Shown here: positions 26,553 through 36,430 of the stretch, piece after piece | Numbering within the stretch: the first letter of the stretch is position 1 | Layout of the letters: each line of letters opens with the position of its first letter | NCBI GenBank assembly: GCA_031255855.1 | Contig: JAIRRS010000101.1 | Coordinates: forward strand, 62,001 to 126,000 | Length of the DNA stretch: 64,000 nucleotides | From: Tannerellaceae bacterium | GTDB lineage: Bacteria; Bacteroidota; Bacteroidia; Bacteroidales; Tannerellaceae | Reading direction: 5' to 3' | Notes under the pieces: model-generated | What the model was told of the DNA's origin: nothing | Seen by the model: the letters and a program-made list of their open reading frames with translations, nothing else | Databases searched by the model: none | Position numbers and translations under genes: made by a program

Positions 26553-29500
26553 TTAAAAATTAATATTCACTCCAAACATTATTTTTCTGGATAAAGGGAA
26601 TGACCACCAAAGAATCCCATCAGCAGGTGCTTCCGGATTAAGCCCTCTGAAATCATCTCCTAATGACCAAGTAGCCAAATTTTCAGCGCTGAAATACACT
26701 CTTACGCCATCTAATTTTATTGATTCTACCAGTTTTTTAGACAAATTATATCCCAATTGAATGTTTTGAAGTTTAATATAAGAACCATCCATAAGGAAAC
26801 GGCTTGAATAAGCAGTTACCGCACCATTAATCGGAGCCGGAACATTTGTTATATCACCCGGATTTCTCCACATGTTGTCATAAACATATTTTGTTGTATT
26901 ACCCCATGGATCTCCAATATTTTCATCATAACGGGCAGCAGCGTTAAATACTTTGTTTCCCAAAGAATAGAACAGTTGAACAGACAAATCAAAATCAAAT
27001 AAACGGAAATTATTGGTAAATCCGCCATATACTTTCGGATCGGACGTTCCCAGATAACGTTTACCGGCTTCATTATAATCAGTTGTTGTTTCCGAGCCTT
27101 TTTCTCCCTTGTACCATAATTGCTTTCCTGTTTCCGCATCAACGCCCGCGTATTCTTTCATCTTAAATGTATGATACGGACGTCCGGCTTCACGTATAGT
27201 ATATGTCCCTTCGATAGGCAAATCCGTACTTAATCTAACAATCTTGTTCTTATTATGAGTCAGGTTCAAAGACATATCCCAACTGAAATTACGGGTATTC
27301 ACAGGCTGGTATCCTATCAATAATTCGATACCTTTATTTTCCATCTCACCAACATTCTGCAAAATTTGAGCATATCCGGTAGTTCTGGATAAAGGTACAT
27401 TAAATAACATGTTTGTTGTACGATTGATGTAATAATCAACATCCAAAGAGACTTTACTAAATAAACCCAGTTCTATACCAACATTAAATTTACCTGTTTG
27501 TTCCCATTTTAAATCCGGATTTACAACCTGTATCGGAATCATACCCGGCATCTGCAAATAATTATATCCGAAACCATATAGGCCTTTTTGTGGATACCAG
27601 TCTCTGCTTGAATCACCTGTATTGATTTCTTGATTACCGGTAGTTCCATAACTGGCTCTAAAAGTTAAATTGCTCAACCAATTACTTGCCGGTTCCATAA
27701 ATGATTCATTGATGATACGGTATTTAGCTCCAACCGACCAGAAGGTACCCCATTTATTATTTTTTCCGAATTTAGAAGAACCATCACGGCGCAAACTTCC
27801 CGACAAATAATAGGTATCCTTGTAATCATATTCTGCGTTAGCAAAGAATGACGACAGGGCATAATTCCTGTAATAAGTGGAAGCATCACTTGGAGTCGCC
27901 GCATTCTCAACTGTATAGACAATATCCGTAGGATAATTTTTACCTTCCAGATAAGCGTTGTCCATGTGGGCTTTCTGCATTTCCTGCCCCAATAATATAT
28001 TGACATTATGAGAACCAAAAGAACGAATCCAATTCAATGTATTTGTCCAAGTCCAAAGAGTCAGGTAATTATTTCCCTCTTCACCCATCATATTCATATC
28101 ACGTCCTTGAGGTTGCAACATCGACCATAAACCAAATTCCTTTATATTCTGGAAATCAATGCCATATCTTGATATGTATGTGAAATAATCTAAAAAATTC
28201 ACCTTCAGCCAAGGTGACACATTGGCCTTTATTTGTTTTGAAATATGTTTATCTCCATATTTACTTCTTTGTGCCACAGGGTTGTATTTATTATTTGTAT
28301 TCATATTCCAACTTCCGTCGGCTTTATAAATAGGCTGTACGGGAAGTTGAGTATATGCCTGGGTAATAGGGTCTGAAAAATAACCTCCTCCGGCGCCATA
28401 ATTCATTTTTGAATATGAAACAAACGTATTTATGCCAAATGATGTATATTTACTAATTTCATTTTCGAGGTTAAGACGTCCTGAAAAACGCTGGAAATCT
28501 TTTCCGATTACAATACTTTCTTCATCGTAATACCCGCCTGATATGAAAAATTTAGTTTTTTCATTTCCTCCGGAAAGGTCCAAATTATAATCTTGAGTAA
28601 AACCACTCCGTGTTACCGCGTCGTACCAGTCTGTATCCGCCTTGGGATCTACATTTATACCTAAGCCATCCGGACTTGTTATATACTCTTTTGCTTCCGA
28701 CAAATTACCTTTTTCTATAAATTTGGAATTACCCAACAGTTGTGTCATGAAATCGTACCATTCAGTCGAATTCAACATCCGATAGTCATTCCTTTGCGGA
28801 GTTTTAGTTGTCCCTACTTTAGCTGAAAAGTTTATTTTGGTTTTACCCGATTTTCCTTTTTTAGTAGTAATAACTATTACTCCATTGGAAGCCCTGGCTC
28901 CATAAATAGAAGTTGCTGTCGCATCTTTAAGAATTGATACCGATTCGATATCGCTGGTATTTAATCCTGCCAGCGGGTTAACTGTCGCGTCTTCCCCTTT
29001 TCTCATACCAAACCTACCGGTAGTCATAGGTACACCATCAATCACATATAAAGGATCCGTTCCTGAGTTCATTGAACCTAAGCCTCTAATCATGACTTTA
29101 TTAAAACCACCCGGTTGCCCCGTTTCGGCAGACATTTGAAAACCGGCAACGGAACCTTGTAATGAACGGATTGGATCTGCGTCTGTAGACTTTGTAATCT
29201 GGCCAGCATCCACAACCTGAGCAGCTCCGGTAAAAGCGGCCTTTCTTGTAACACCGTATCCGGTAACAATAATTTCGCCCAATTTCTGTACATCCGACTC
29301 TAATTCAACATTTACAGTCGACTGAACGGGTATTTCCTTCGAAACCATCCCCACATACGAAACAACCAAAGTTTTCGACGAACTTGGCACACTTAAGCTA
29401 AAATTTCCGTCAATATCCGTAACGGTACCTGTAGTAGTACCTTTTACGATTACAGACGCACCAATAATTGGTTCACCGTCATCAGCAGAAGTAACAGCGC

Positions 29501-29585
29501 CTGTTACCTGCGTAGTTTGAGCAGTAACCAACCCAATACCTAAAAATAGGCACAATAAAAGATAGGTCAACTTCTTCATAGACAT
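26553..29585 (-). CDS. SusC/RagA family TonB-linked outer-membrane protein
   Basis: 1010 aa. Signal peptide MSMKKLTYLLLCLFLGIGLVTAQ, carboxypeptidase-D-like regulatory domain (VTGAVTSADDGEPIIGASV... LVVSYVGM), then the plug with EIIVTGYGVTRKAAFTGAA and the SusC marks VMIRGLGSMNSGTDPLYVIDGVP and ILKDATATSIYGARASNGVI, and a C-terminal beta-barrel ending KIMFGVNINF. TonB-driven import with the SusD downstream. No STN domain, so no direct anti-sigma coupling is visible. The first 80 codons are almost identical to those of the divergent susC at 31173. Confidence 0.95.
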   Translation of the reverse strand: MSMKKLTYLLLCLFLGIGLVTAQTTQVTGAVTSADDGEPIIGASVIVKGTTTGTVTDIDGNFSLSVPSSSKTLVVSYVGMVSKEIPVQSTVNVELESDVQKLGEIIVTGYGVTRKAAFTGAAQVVDAGQITKSTDADPIRSLQGSVAGFQMSAETGQPGGFNKVMIRGLGSMNSGTDPLYVIDGVPMTTGRFGMRKGEDATVNPLAGLNTSDIESVSILKDATATSIYGARASNGVIVITTKKGKSGKTKINFSAKVGTTKTPQRNDYRMLNSTEWYDFMTQLLGNSKFIEKGNLSEAKEYITSPDGLGINVDPKADTDWYDAVTRSGFTQDYNLDLSGGNEKTKFFISGGYYDEESIVIGKDFQRFSGRLNLENEISKYTSFGINTFVSYSKMNYGAGGGYFSDPITQAYTQLPVQPIYKADGSWNMNTNNKYNPVAQRSKYGDKHISKQIKANVSPWLKVNFLDYFTYISRYGIDFQNIKEFGLWSMLQPQGRDMNMMGEEGNNYLTLWTWTNTLNWIRSFGSHNVNILLGQEMQKAHMDNAYLEGKNYPTDIVYTVENAATPSDASTYYRNYALSSFFANAEYDYKDTYYLSGSLRRDGSSKFGKNNKWGTFWSVGAKYRIINESFMEPASNWLSNLTFRASYGTTGNQEINTGDSSRDWYPQKGLYGFGYNYLQMPGMIPIQVVNPDLKWEQTGKFNVGIELGLFSKVSLDVDYYINRTTNMLFNVPLSRTTGYAQILQNVGEMENKGIELLIGYQPVNTRNFSWDMSLNLTHNKNKIVRLSTDLPIEGTYTIREAGRPYHTFKMKEYAGVDAETGKQLWYKGEKGSETTTDYNEAGKRYLGTSDPKVYGGFTNNFRLFDFDLSVQLFYSLGNKVFNAAARYDENIGDPWGNTTKYVYDNMWRNPGDITNVPAPINGAVTAYSSRFLMDGSYIKLQNIQLGYNLSKKLVESIKLDGVRVYFSAENLATWSLGDDFRGLNPEAPADGILWWSFPLSRKIMFGVNINF

Positions 29586-29660
29586 ACTTTTTCCTGTTTA
29601 ACAATAAATAACTAATTTGTACTATATTAAGCTCACATTGAAAAATAATCAAAACATTCG

Positions 29661-29668
29661 CAAATATA
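29661..29668 (-). promoter_or_regulatory. -7 box of the minus-strand susCD
   Basis: TATATTTG on the minus strand, about 75 bp before the ATG at 29585. The same box, in homologous flanking sequence, precedes the plus-strand susC. Stretch 29586-29946 holds this promoter, an imperfect dyad near 29711-29740 and the fabK-like promoter. Confidence 0.6.
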
Positions 29669-29900
29669 AAAATAAAAAAACAATGCAAAAAATATTTATT
29701 AACATCTGTTTGATGCTTTTTCCAAAAAAGTGTCGATAAATAATTAAAACTTCGATCGTAGACTTTACACTTCATGCCATTTTACAAACAAAAAGACGGA
29801 TTTTTACAATTTGAAGGCACTCCTGCGTTGGGTTGCCTGGATAGAAACAAGTTGTTATTAAACGGTTTATGGGGAAGAAACGTTTTTTTGTTCATTCGAA

Positions 29901-29908
29901 TAATTTTG
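29901..29908 (+). promoter_or_regulatory. -7 box of the FabK-like gene
   Basis: TAATTTTG, with TTTG at 29887-29890 as a weak, close upstream match. It lies 38 bp before the ATG at 29947. Confidence 0.4.
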
Positions 29909-29946
29909 TTTTACTTTAAGTTTTCAATCTAATATACAATAATACG

Positions 29947-30885
29947 ATGAACAGGATTTGTAATTTGTTCGGAATAGAATATCCGATTATACAAGGTGGA
30001 ATGGTTTGGTGTAGTGGCTGGCGATTGGCTTCGGCAGTTAGTAATGCCGGTGGTTTAGGATTGTTGGGAGCCGGTTCGATGCATCCCGAAGTACTCCGTG
30101 AGCACATCCGGAAATGTAGCCAGGCGACCGGCAAACCATTTGGAGTCAATGTCCCGCTGATGTATCCCGAAATAGATTTATTAATGAAGATATTGGTAGA
30201 AGAAAAAGTGAAAATAGTCTTTACTTCTGCCGGAAATCCCAAAACATGGACAACATTTTTGAAAGAAAATAATATCCTTGTCGCCCATGTGGTAAGCAGT
30301 TCCAAATTTGCCGTCAAATGCGAAGAGGCTGGTGTAGACGCTGTTGTTGCCGAAGGCTTCGAAGCAGGCGGACACAACGGGCGGGAAGAGACAACGACAC
30401 TCTGCCTTATACCCGCCGTAAGACGCTGTACCTCCCTCCCACTCGTGGCTGCCGGAGGTATAGCGACGGGAGAAGCCATCCTTGCCATGCAGGCCTTAGG
30501 CGCTGAGGGAGTGCAGATTGGAACCCGTTTTGCTCTCACTAAAGAAAGCTCGGCACATGATAATTTTAAGAAATTATGCCTGAATTTAGATGAAGGCGAT
30601 ACCAAACTGTTGCTGAAAAAACTGGCGCCTACCCGGCTGGCTAAAGGAGACTTCAAATTAGCTGTCGAAGAGGCCGAAGCACGTGGTGCATCTACTGAAG
30701 AAATGCGTGAACTATTGGGCAGAGGAAGAGCTAAAAAGGGTATTTTTGAAGGAAATTTGCAAGAAGGGGAACTGGAGATAGGACAGGTTGCCGCTCTATT
30801 CCGCGAACTGCAAACGGTTGAAGAAGTGATGAATAATCTGATAGAAGGTTACCGGAATATCCATTGCCGGATTTCATCTAGATGA
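29947..30885 (+). CDS. FabK-like enoyl-ACP reductase / nitronate monooxygenase family
   Basis: 312 aa FMN-dependent TIM-barrel enzyme. MNRICNLFGIEYPIIQGGM, SNAGGLGLLGAG, GKPFGVNVPL, the glycine-rich EGFEAGGHNGREETTT with H143, and LPLVAAGGIATGEAILAMQALGAEGVQIGTRF are all family marks. Both FabK enoyl reductases and nitronate monooxygenases share these, and sequence alone does not separate them well; the GGH histidine and length fit FabK. It lies alone between two divergent susC genes. Its last codons and stop lie inside a 22-bp repeat array, so the C-terminal ISSR residues are repeat-encoded and probably not ancestral. Confidence 0.85.
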   Translation: MNRICNLFGIEYPIIQGGMVWCSGWRLASAVSNAGGLGLLGAGSMHPEVLREHIRKCSQATGKPFGVNVPLMYPEIDLLMKILVEEKVKIVFTSAGNPKTWTTFLKENNILVAHVVSSSKFAVKCEEAGVDAVVAEGFEAGGHNGREETTTLCLIPAVRRCTSLPLVAAGGIATGEAILAMQALGAEGVQIGTRFALTKESSAHDNFKKLCLNLDEGDTKLLLKKLAPTRLAKGDFKLAVEEAEARGASTEEMRELLGRGRAKKGIFEGNLQEGELEIGQVAALFRELQTVEEVMNNLIEGYRNIHCRISSR

Positions 30886-30960
30886 TCTTCCAAAATCATC
30901 CCAATGGTTTCCTAAATTCATCCCAATGATCTTGGAAAACCATCCCAATGAATATAATAT
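30873..30960 (+). repeat. 22-bp tandem repeat array, copy B (four units)
   Basis: Units start at 30873, 30895, 30917 and 30939. They read TTCATCTAGATGATCTTCC..., ATCATCCCAATGGTTTCC..., TTCATCCCAATGATCTTGG... and ACCATCCCAATG.... Same 22-bp period and same core as the array at 11926. The first unit contains the stop codon of the FabK-like gene. Confidence 0.8.
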
Positions 30961-31013
30961 GATTTGATTGTTACAAAACAGTTTCTAAACTCTATTATCA
31001 AAATTTTAATTAT

Positions 31014-31047
31014 TTATTGACGCTTTTTTCCCAAAAAGCGTCAATAA
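31014..31047. promoter_or_regulatory. Perfect dyad upstream of the plus-strand susC
   Basis: 15-bp arms (TTATTGACGCTTTTT and its complement) flank a TCCC loop, about 50 bp before the -7 box at 31095. An imperfect version that keeps pairing through three G-T positions lies at the matching place upstream of the minus-strand susC. It could be an operator, or a terminator for the FabK-like transcript. Confidence 0.55.
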
Positions 31048-31094
31048 TATGTTGATAAACATCTTTCATATTGTTTTTTTTGTTTTTTTATGTT

Positions 31095-31102
31095 TATATT
31101 TG
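31095..31102 (+). promoter_or_regulatory. -7 box of the plus-strand susCD
   Basis: TATATTTG, 71 bp before the ATG at 31173, in sequence homologous to the other susC promoter. Confidence 0.6.
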
Positions 31103-31172
31103 CAAATCTTCCGATTATTTAATGAGAATTTAAATAGTGCAAATTAGTTATTCATTGTTAAACAAAAAAAGT

Positions 31173-34100
31173 ATGTCTATGAAGAAGTTGACCTATCTTT
31201 TATTGTGCCTATTTTTAGGTATTGGGTTGGTTACTGCTCAAACTACGCAGGTAACAGGTACTGTTATTTCTGCTGATGACGGTGAGCCAATTATTGGCGC
31301 GTCTATAATCGTAAAAGGTACTACTACGGGTACTGTTACAGATTTTGACGGAAATTTTAGTTTAAGTGTGCCAAGTTCTTCGGGGACTTTGGTTGTTTCG
31401 TATGTGGGGATGGTTTCCCAGGAAGTTGCTGTCCAGCCGGCTGTCTACATACGCTTGCAATCCGACACACAACGACTTGACGAAGTAGTTGTAACTGCTT
31501 TAGGGATCTCTAAAGAGAGAAAAGCGTTGGGATACGCTGTACAGGATGTAAAAGCCAACGAATTGACAAAAGCCGGTAATACAAGTCTTGCCGGAGCCTT
31601 GCAAGGAAAAGTGTCTGGTATTCAGATTTCTTCATCTTCCGGTATGCCTGGCGCCTCTTCAAGAATCACCATTCGCGGGGTTCGTTCATTTACGGGTGAA
31701 AATACACCGTTGTATGTTGTTGATGGTATGCCCATTGCTTCTACTCCTAACCGGGGTACGGGAAATTCGGTATCAGACGCCGACTACGCGAACCGTGCTA
31801 TGGATATTGATCCGAATGACATTGAAAGTATTAACATACTGAAAGGGCAAGCAGCTTCTGCGCTGTATGGTATGCGCGCGTCTAATGGCGTAATCGTTAT
31901 TACAACCAAAAGTGGAAAAGGAGCCAAGAAAGGGAAACCTCAAGTGTTCATCACCTCTAATGTTTCTTTTGATAAACCTTCTACTTATATGGAATATCAG
32001 AAAGAGTACGCTCAAGGTTCGGGAGGAAAGTATAATCCTACAAGTTCACTAACTTGGGGGCCAAAGATTTCCGAATTAGCGAATGACCCGGTATATGGTG
32101 GTAATACAGACAATAAATATACCCAGCAATATGGTAAAAAAGAAGGGCAATATTATGTATTACAACGTGAAAGAGCGGGGTTAGACGGATGGGCCATCCC
32201 ACAAGCATATGATAATATAAAAGATTTTTTTGAAACCGGTGTTACCTGGAGTAATAATATAAATGTAATGCAAGGTTTTGACAAAGGCCATTATTCGTTC
32301 TCATTAGGTAATACAACACAGAGCGGTATCGTACCAAGTACCGGCCTAGACCGTTACAATGCGAGACTAAACGGAGAAGCCAAATTGCATGAAAACTGGA
32401 CAACCGGATTCACCGGCAATTTTGTTACTTCAAAACTCAACAAACAAACGGGGGCAAACAATGGTATTGTTGCATTTCTTTATGGTTCTCCATCCAGTTA
32501 TGATTTAGCCGGTATACCCAACCATATGGAAGGTGATCCTTATACGCAAAACACATATAGGCCAATTGGCGGATTACCCGGATCTTATTGGGCAACCGAA
32601 CATAACAAATGGATAGAACGCAACAGTCGTTTCTTTGGAAATACGTATATAAACTATTCTACAAAGCTTAATACAACGGATCATAAGTTAGACATAAAAT
32701 ATCAATTAGGAGTGGATTCGTATACTACAACTTACTCAAATATATATGGATATGGTCACGCGGATGGTCAGGGAGAAATTAATGATTATAATTATGTGGT
32801 AACAGATGTAAACCAATTACTAACAGCCGCTTATGTGTGGAATATAAATGAAGACTGGTCATTCGATATGTTGGTTGGTAACGAGTTCACCCAGAAAAGG
32901 CAAAAATATGACCACATCTATGCCAAAAATTTCAACTTCCCGGGTTGGGATCATATTAACAACGCAACTACTTATTCATCCAAAGAGGATTTAACACGCA
33001 GAAGAACCGTCGGTTCGTTCTACCAGGCTTCCGTCTCTTATGCAAACATGCTCTACCTGAGTACTACCGGACGCCATGATGTGGTGTCTTACATGCCTCG
33101 CAATAACCGTTCTTATTTCTATCCTTCCGTATCATTAGGCTGGATATTTACGGAATTGGAACCTGTTAAGAATAAGATACTAACGTATGGTAAAATCCGC
33201 GCATCTTATGCACAGGTAGGACAAGGAGAAGACTATTATCAGACATATTATAGCACTCCCACTTACGGTGGTGGTTTCTATAATGGAGAGCCTATCAAAT
33301 ATCCGATAGGTGGCGTTTCATCTTTTACGCAATATAATACAGTTTACGATCCTAATTTAAAACCACAAAATACTCAATCATACGAATTTGGGGCTGACTT
33401 AACATTTCTCGACGGACTGTTTTCTTTAAATTACACATTCTCCCGTCAGGATGTTAAAGACCAGATATTCAGTGTTCCATTGGCACGTTCGACCGGTTCT
33501 TCTTCATTGGTAACAAATGGAGGTTCCGTTCATACAAATGCTCATGAAGTAACCCTGGCCATAAACCCAATCAATACGAAGAACTTCAAATGGGATATGG
33601 CGTTCAACTTCTCAAAAATCGACAACTATGTTGATGAATTGGCCGAAGGCGTTGAAAGTATCTTTTTAGGAGGTTTTGTTGATCCGCAAGTTCGTTATAA
33701 CATCGAAAATAAAGCTCCTGTTATCTACGGTACAAGATTCCTACGCAATGATAAAGGTGATATCGTTGTAGATGATAACGGATTGCCCGAACACGGGTCG
33801 GAAGGAGTAATTGGAAACATTGCACCCGATTTCAATTTAGGATTTAATACTACATTTGAAATTTTCAAATTCAGAATCGGCGCTACTTTCGACTGGAAAC
33901 AAGGAGGACAAATATACCATGGAACCTATAATGTAGCGAACTATTATGGTACGACCCAAAGATCAGCTGATTTCCGCAATATGGAATCATTCCTCTTCGA
34001 AAAACCGGCAGTGAAAGTGACAGCTCGCGATGACAAGGGCAACCCCACAGCATATGCGCCCAATGACATTCGGATTACCGGAGATCACGCATATGATTAT

Positions 34101-34373
34101 TTTAACCGGTTAAATAATATTTCCGAAGGTGGCATCTTTGACAATAGTTTTATTAAACTCCGTGAATTGTCTGTTAGTTATCCGGTATGGAGCAAAAACG
34201 GCATTGATGTAAATGTGAATGCGTTTGCCCGTAACATTATTCTCTGGAGCGAGCTCAAAGGAGGATTTGATCCCGAATCTACACAAGGAAATAACAATAT
34301 GGCAGGTGGCTTTGAACGATTCTCCTTACCGGGAACTTCAAGCTATGGTTTTGGCGTGAATGTTAAATTCTAA
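31173..34373 (+). CDS. SusC/RagA family TonB-linked outer-membrane protein
   Basis: 1066 aa from MSMKKL at 31173; twelve codons further upstream are open but would spoil the signal peptide, and the paralogue starts at the same place. Regulatory domain VTGTVISADDGEPIIGASI, plug motifs EVVVTALGISKERKALGYAV, ITIRGVRSFTGENTPLYVVDGMP and NILKGQAASALYGMRASNGVI, and a barrel ending SYGFGVNVKF. Beyond the first 80 residues it differs markedly from the other SusC, so the two import different substrates. The SusD partner starts 9 bp after the stop. Confidence 0.95.
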   Translation: MSMKKLTYLLLCLFLGIGLVTAQTTQVTGTVISADDGEPIIGASIIVKGTTTGTVTDFDGNFSLSVPSSSGTLVVSYVGMVSQEVAVQPAVYIRLQSDTQRLDEVVVTALGISKERKALGYAVQDVKANELTKAGNTSLAGALQGKVSGIQISSSSGMPGASSRITIRGVRSFTGENTPLYVVDGMPIASTPNRGTGNSVSDADYANRAMDIDPNDIESINILKGQAASALYGMRASNGVIVITTKSGKGAKKGKPQVFITSNVSFDKPSTYMEYQKEYAQGSGGKYNPTSSLTWGPKISELANDPVYGGNTDNKYTQQYGKKEGQYYVLQRERAGLDGWAIPQAYDNIKDFFETGVTWSNNINVMQGFDKGHYSFSLGNTTQSGIVPSTGLDRYNARLNGEAKLHENWTTGFTGNFVTSKLNKQTGANNGIVAFLYGSPSSYDLAGIPNHMEGDPYTQNTYRPIGGLPGSYWATEHNKWIERNSRFFGNTYINYSTKLNTTDHKLDIKYQLGVDSYTTTYSNIYGYGHADGQGEINDYNYVVTDVNQLLTAAYVWNINEDWSFDMLVGNEFTQKRQKYDHIYAKNFNFPGWDHINNATTYSSKEDLTRRRTVGSFYQASVSYANMLYLSTTGRHDVVSYMPRNNRSYFYPSVSLGWIFTELEPVKNKILTYGKIRASYAQVGQGEDYYQTYYSTPTYGGGFYNGEPIKYPIGGVSSFTQYNTVYDPNLKPQNTQSYEFGADLTFLDGLFSLNYTFSRQDVKDQIFSVPLARSTGSSSLVTNGGSVHTNAHEVTLAINPINTKNFKWDMAFNFSKIDNYVDELAEGVESIFLGGFVDPQVRYNIENKAPVIYGTRFLRNDKGDIVVDDNGLPEHGSEGVIGNIAPDFNLGFNTTFEIFKFRIGATFDWKQGGQIYHGTYNVANYYGTTQRSADFRNMESFLFEKPAVKVTARDDKGNPTAYAPNDIRITGDHAYDYFNRLNNISEGGIFDNSFIKLRELSVSYPVWSKNGIDVNVNAFARNIILWSELKGGFDPESTQGNNNMAGGFERFSLPGTSSYGFGVNVKF

Positions 34374-34382
34374 AAATTAAAC

Positions 34383-35924
34383 ATGATGAAAATTCAATAT
34401 ATTATCAAAAGTCTTTTAGGTGTCGCTATACTATGCGCTACTTTTGTATCTTGTTCCGAAGATACAATGGACAGAATTAATGCAAACACCTCGAATCCAA
34501 CGGATGTACTTTCCAAATACATCATGACAAATGTTATGACATCTACCGGATTCAGCGCTGTGGGAGGAGATATGAACTCGTATCTTTCCATATATGTAGA
34601 ACATGAGGCAGGTGTGGACAACCAGTTCCACAGGGCCGAAACAAGAGACGGAGAGCCCTCAAATTCGAGTACATTCAATAATACATGGGGGGCTATTTAT
34701 ACAACTATCAAAGATGTCAAAATTGTTATTGCCAAATGTTCTGAAGGAGGAAGCGAAGAAGGTAGTCCTATATTAGGGGTTGCCCAATTCTTTGCAGCTT
34801 ACAACTTGGCTGTGTTAACAGATATGTTTGGTGATGTTCCATGGAAAGAAGCCGGCGATTATACAGTAAGTATGACTCCTGCTATTGACAAACAAGAGGT
34901 TATTTACCAGGATATCATGACATATGTGGATAATGCCATTGCAAACCTGCAAAAAAACGCCTCTAATGGGATGGCGACACAAGATTTCATATACGGCGGA
35001 AATAATACCAAATGGCTCAAAGCCGCTTATGCCTTGAAAGCCCGTCTAACGATGCGTTTGCTAAATAGAAGCTCAAACGTACAGGGCGATATGCAGACTG
35101 TATTGGACTGTGTGTCCAAATCATTTACTTCCGCCGGCGAACAATGTTCTCTTGCCATCTTTGGTGGCAGTAATATCAATCCGATGTTTGGAACTTTCTG
35201 GTCTCGTAAGGGTATCTCTGCCAGCAAGAGCATGTTCGACAAAATAGTTGAATATGGCGACCCACGCATCGGACGTTGTTTTATGGATCCGGATAAGCAA
35301 GTTATATTTACCTCTGCAACCGACAAAGGCCTTAATTTAGCTCCAAACGGAAATCCAATACAGCAGAAACTGATTTACAATAATTCCATATTTGTTGCAG
35401 CCCAAACAGCGCCTGTCCATCTGATTAGTTATCACGAAATACTATTCCTAAAAGCTGAAGCGCTATACCATTTAAACAGGAAAGATGAGGCCAAAGCCGC
35501 ATTAAAAGATGCAATTATCGCGGGCTTTGCCAATACGGAAAAGAATATTAGCGATGCTTTAGCTTCAGGTTATTGGGGCGGTTTTGAAGTTAAAACGGAT
35601 GCTATTACACCTGAGGTAGCTGCGACATACGTTGATTCATCGGTTGCGGCAAGGTTTGACGCGAACCCGTTGAAAGAAATCATGAACCAAAAATATATTG
35701 CTTTATGGGGCGCTAACGGCGAGTCTGTAGAAACATTCTGTGATGTACGCCGCATGAAAGCAATGGGTTATGATTTTTACGGATTCCAAAATTCTAATAA
35801 ATTCCCGTTGCGTACGCCTTATGGAAATGGCGATACAACAACAAATCCAAATGTCAACGCCGCATATGGTGACGGAAGGTACATATATACAGATAATGTT
35901 TGGTGGGCCGGTGGTTCACATTAA
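34383..35924 (+). CDS. SusD-like lipoprotein (SusD_2 type)
   Basis: 513 aa. Lipobox FVSC near residue 24, then SEDTMDRINANTSNPTDV, a start typical of the SusD-like family 2 rather than classical RagB. Internal ILGVAQFFAAYNLAVLTDMFGDVPWKEA and KAAYALKARLTMRLLNRS are the helical repeat parts; YHEILFLKAEALYHLNRKDEA and the C-terminal IMNQKYIALWGANGESVETFCDVRR match the family ending. Binds substrate over the SusC channel encoded just upstream. Substrate unknown. A strong terminator closes the operon. Confidence 0.9.
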   Translation: MMKIQYIIKSLLGVAILCATFVSCSEDTMDRINANTSNPTDVLSKYIMTNVMTSTGFSAVGGDMNSYLSIYVEHEAGVDNQFHRAETRDGEPSNSSTFNNTWGAIYTTIKDVKIVIAKCSEGGSEEGSPILGVAQFFAAYNLAVLTDMFGDVPWKEAGDYTVSMTPAIDKQEVIYQDIMTYVDNAIANLQKNASNGMATQDFIYGGNNTKWLKAAYALKARLTMRLLNRSSNVQGDMQTVLDCVSKSFTSAGEQCSLAIFGGSNINPMFGTFWSRKGISASKSMFDKIVEYGDPRIGRCFMDPDKQVIFTSATDKGLNLAPNGNPIQQKLIYNNSIFVAAQTAPVHLISYHEILFLKAEALYHLNRKDEAKAALKDAIIAGFANTEKNISDALASGYWGGFEVKTDAITPEVAATYVDSSVAARFDANPLKEIMNQKYIALWGANGESVETFCDVRRMKAMGYDFYGFQNSNKFPLRTPYGNGDTTTNPNVNAAYGDGRYIYTDNVWWAGGSH

Positions 35925-35947
35925 TAAATAACTAATTTATAATAAAG

Positions 35948-35981
35948 CAGCCCCCGCGAATACGGGGGCTGTTCATTTTTT
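35948..35981 (+). terminator. Intrinsic terminator after the plus-strand susD
   Basis: 9-bp GC-rich stem (CAGCCCCCG with CGGGGGCTG), loop CGAATA, then TTCATTTTTT. The remaining gene-free sequence 35982-36454 shows no gene or repeat that I recognise. Confidence 0.85.
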
Positions 35982-36430
35982 ATGACTGCTGTAAAGTCGT
36001 TCCAATCCTAAACCCTGAACCTACGACCCTATCTTTTTTGTTCGGACGAGCATACATTGCTTGCTTCCTGTCTCTTTTTAGCCTTATTTAAGTGCTAAGC
36101 TTAACGGCATATACCAACAAATCCCGGATACCTTAGACGGGAGCCTGGCAACCATCATTTGAAGCGAAAAGCTCTGCCATTTTTCCTTCTCCTTATATCG
36201 ATAATCACGGAAAAGGGACGAGAGAGAAGTTTTCAACAACAAAATGATAGTCTATCGACTGACTATTAATATTATACGAAAAACCGATTTATATAAAAAA
36301 AAATGACCTGTTTATAACACATGGGAAAATCTTCACTTTTCAACTAGGAAAAGGCATACCTTAGTTGCAGTTTTTATTGCCTAGTGTATTCACTAAGCAA
36401 GCGGGTATATTATATAATTAAAGCATCCTT

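Noticed and set aside
29916..30656. Long minus-strand open frame opposite the FabK-like gene
   Set aside because: It lies entirely antisense to a gene with clear family motifs, and its translation is low-complexity Ser/Ala/Pro with no recognisable domain.
29585..31173. Site-specific invertible promoter system
   Set aside because: No recombinase gene lies nearby and the repeats are long homologous gene ends rather than short recombinase sites; only homologous recombination is kept as a possibility.
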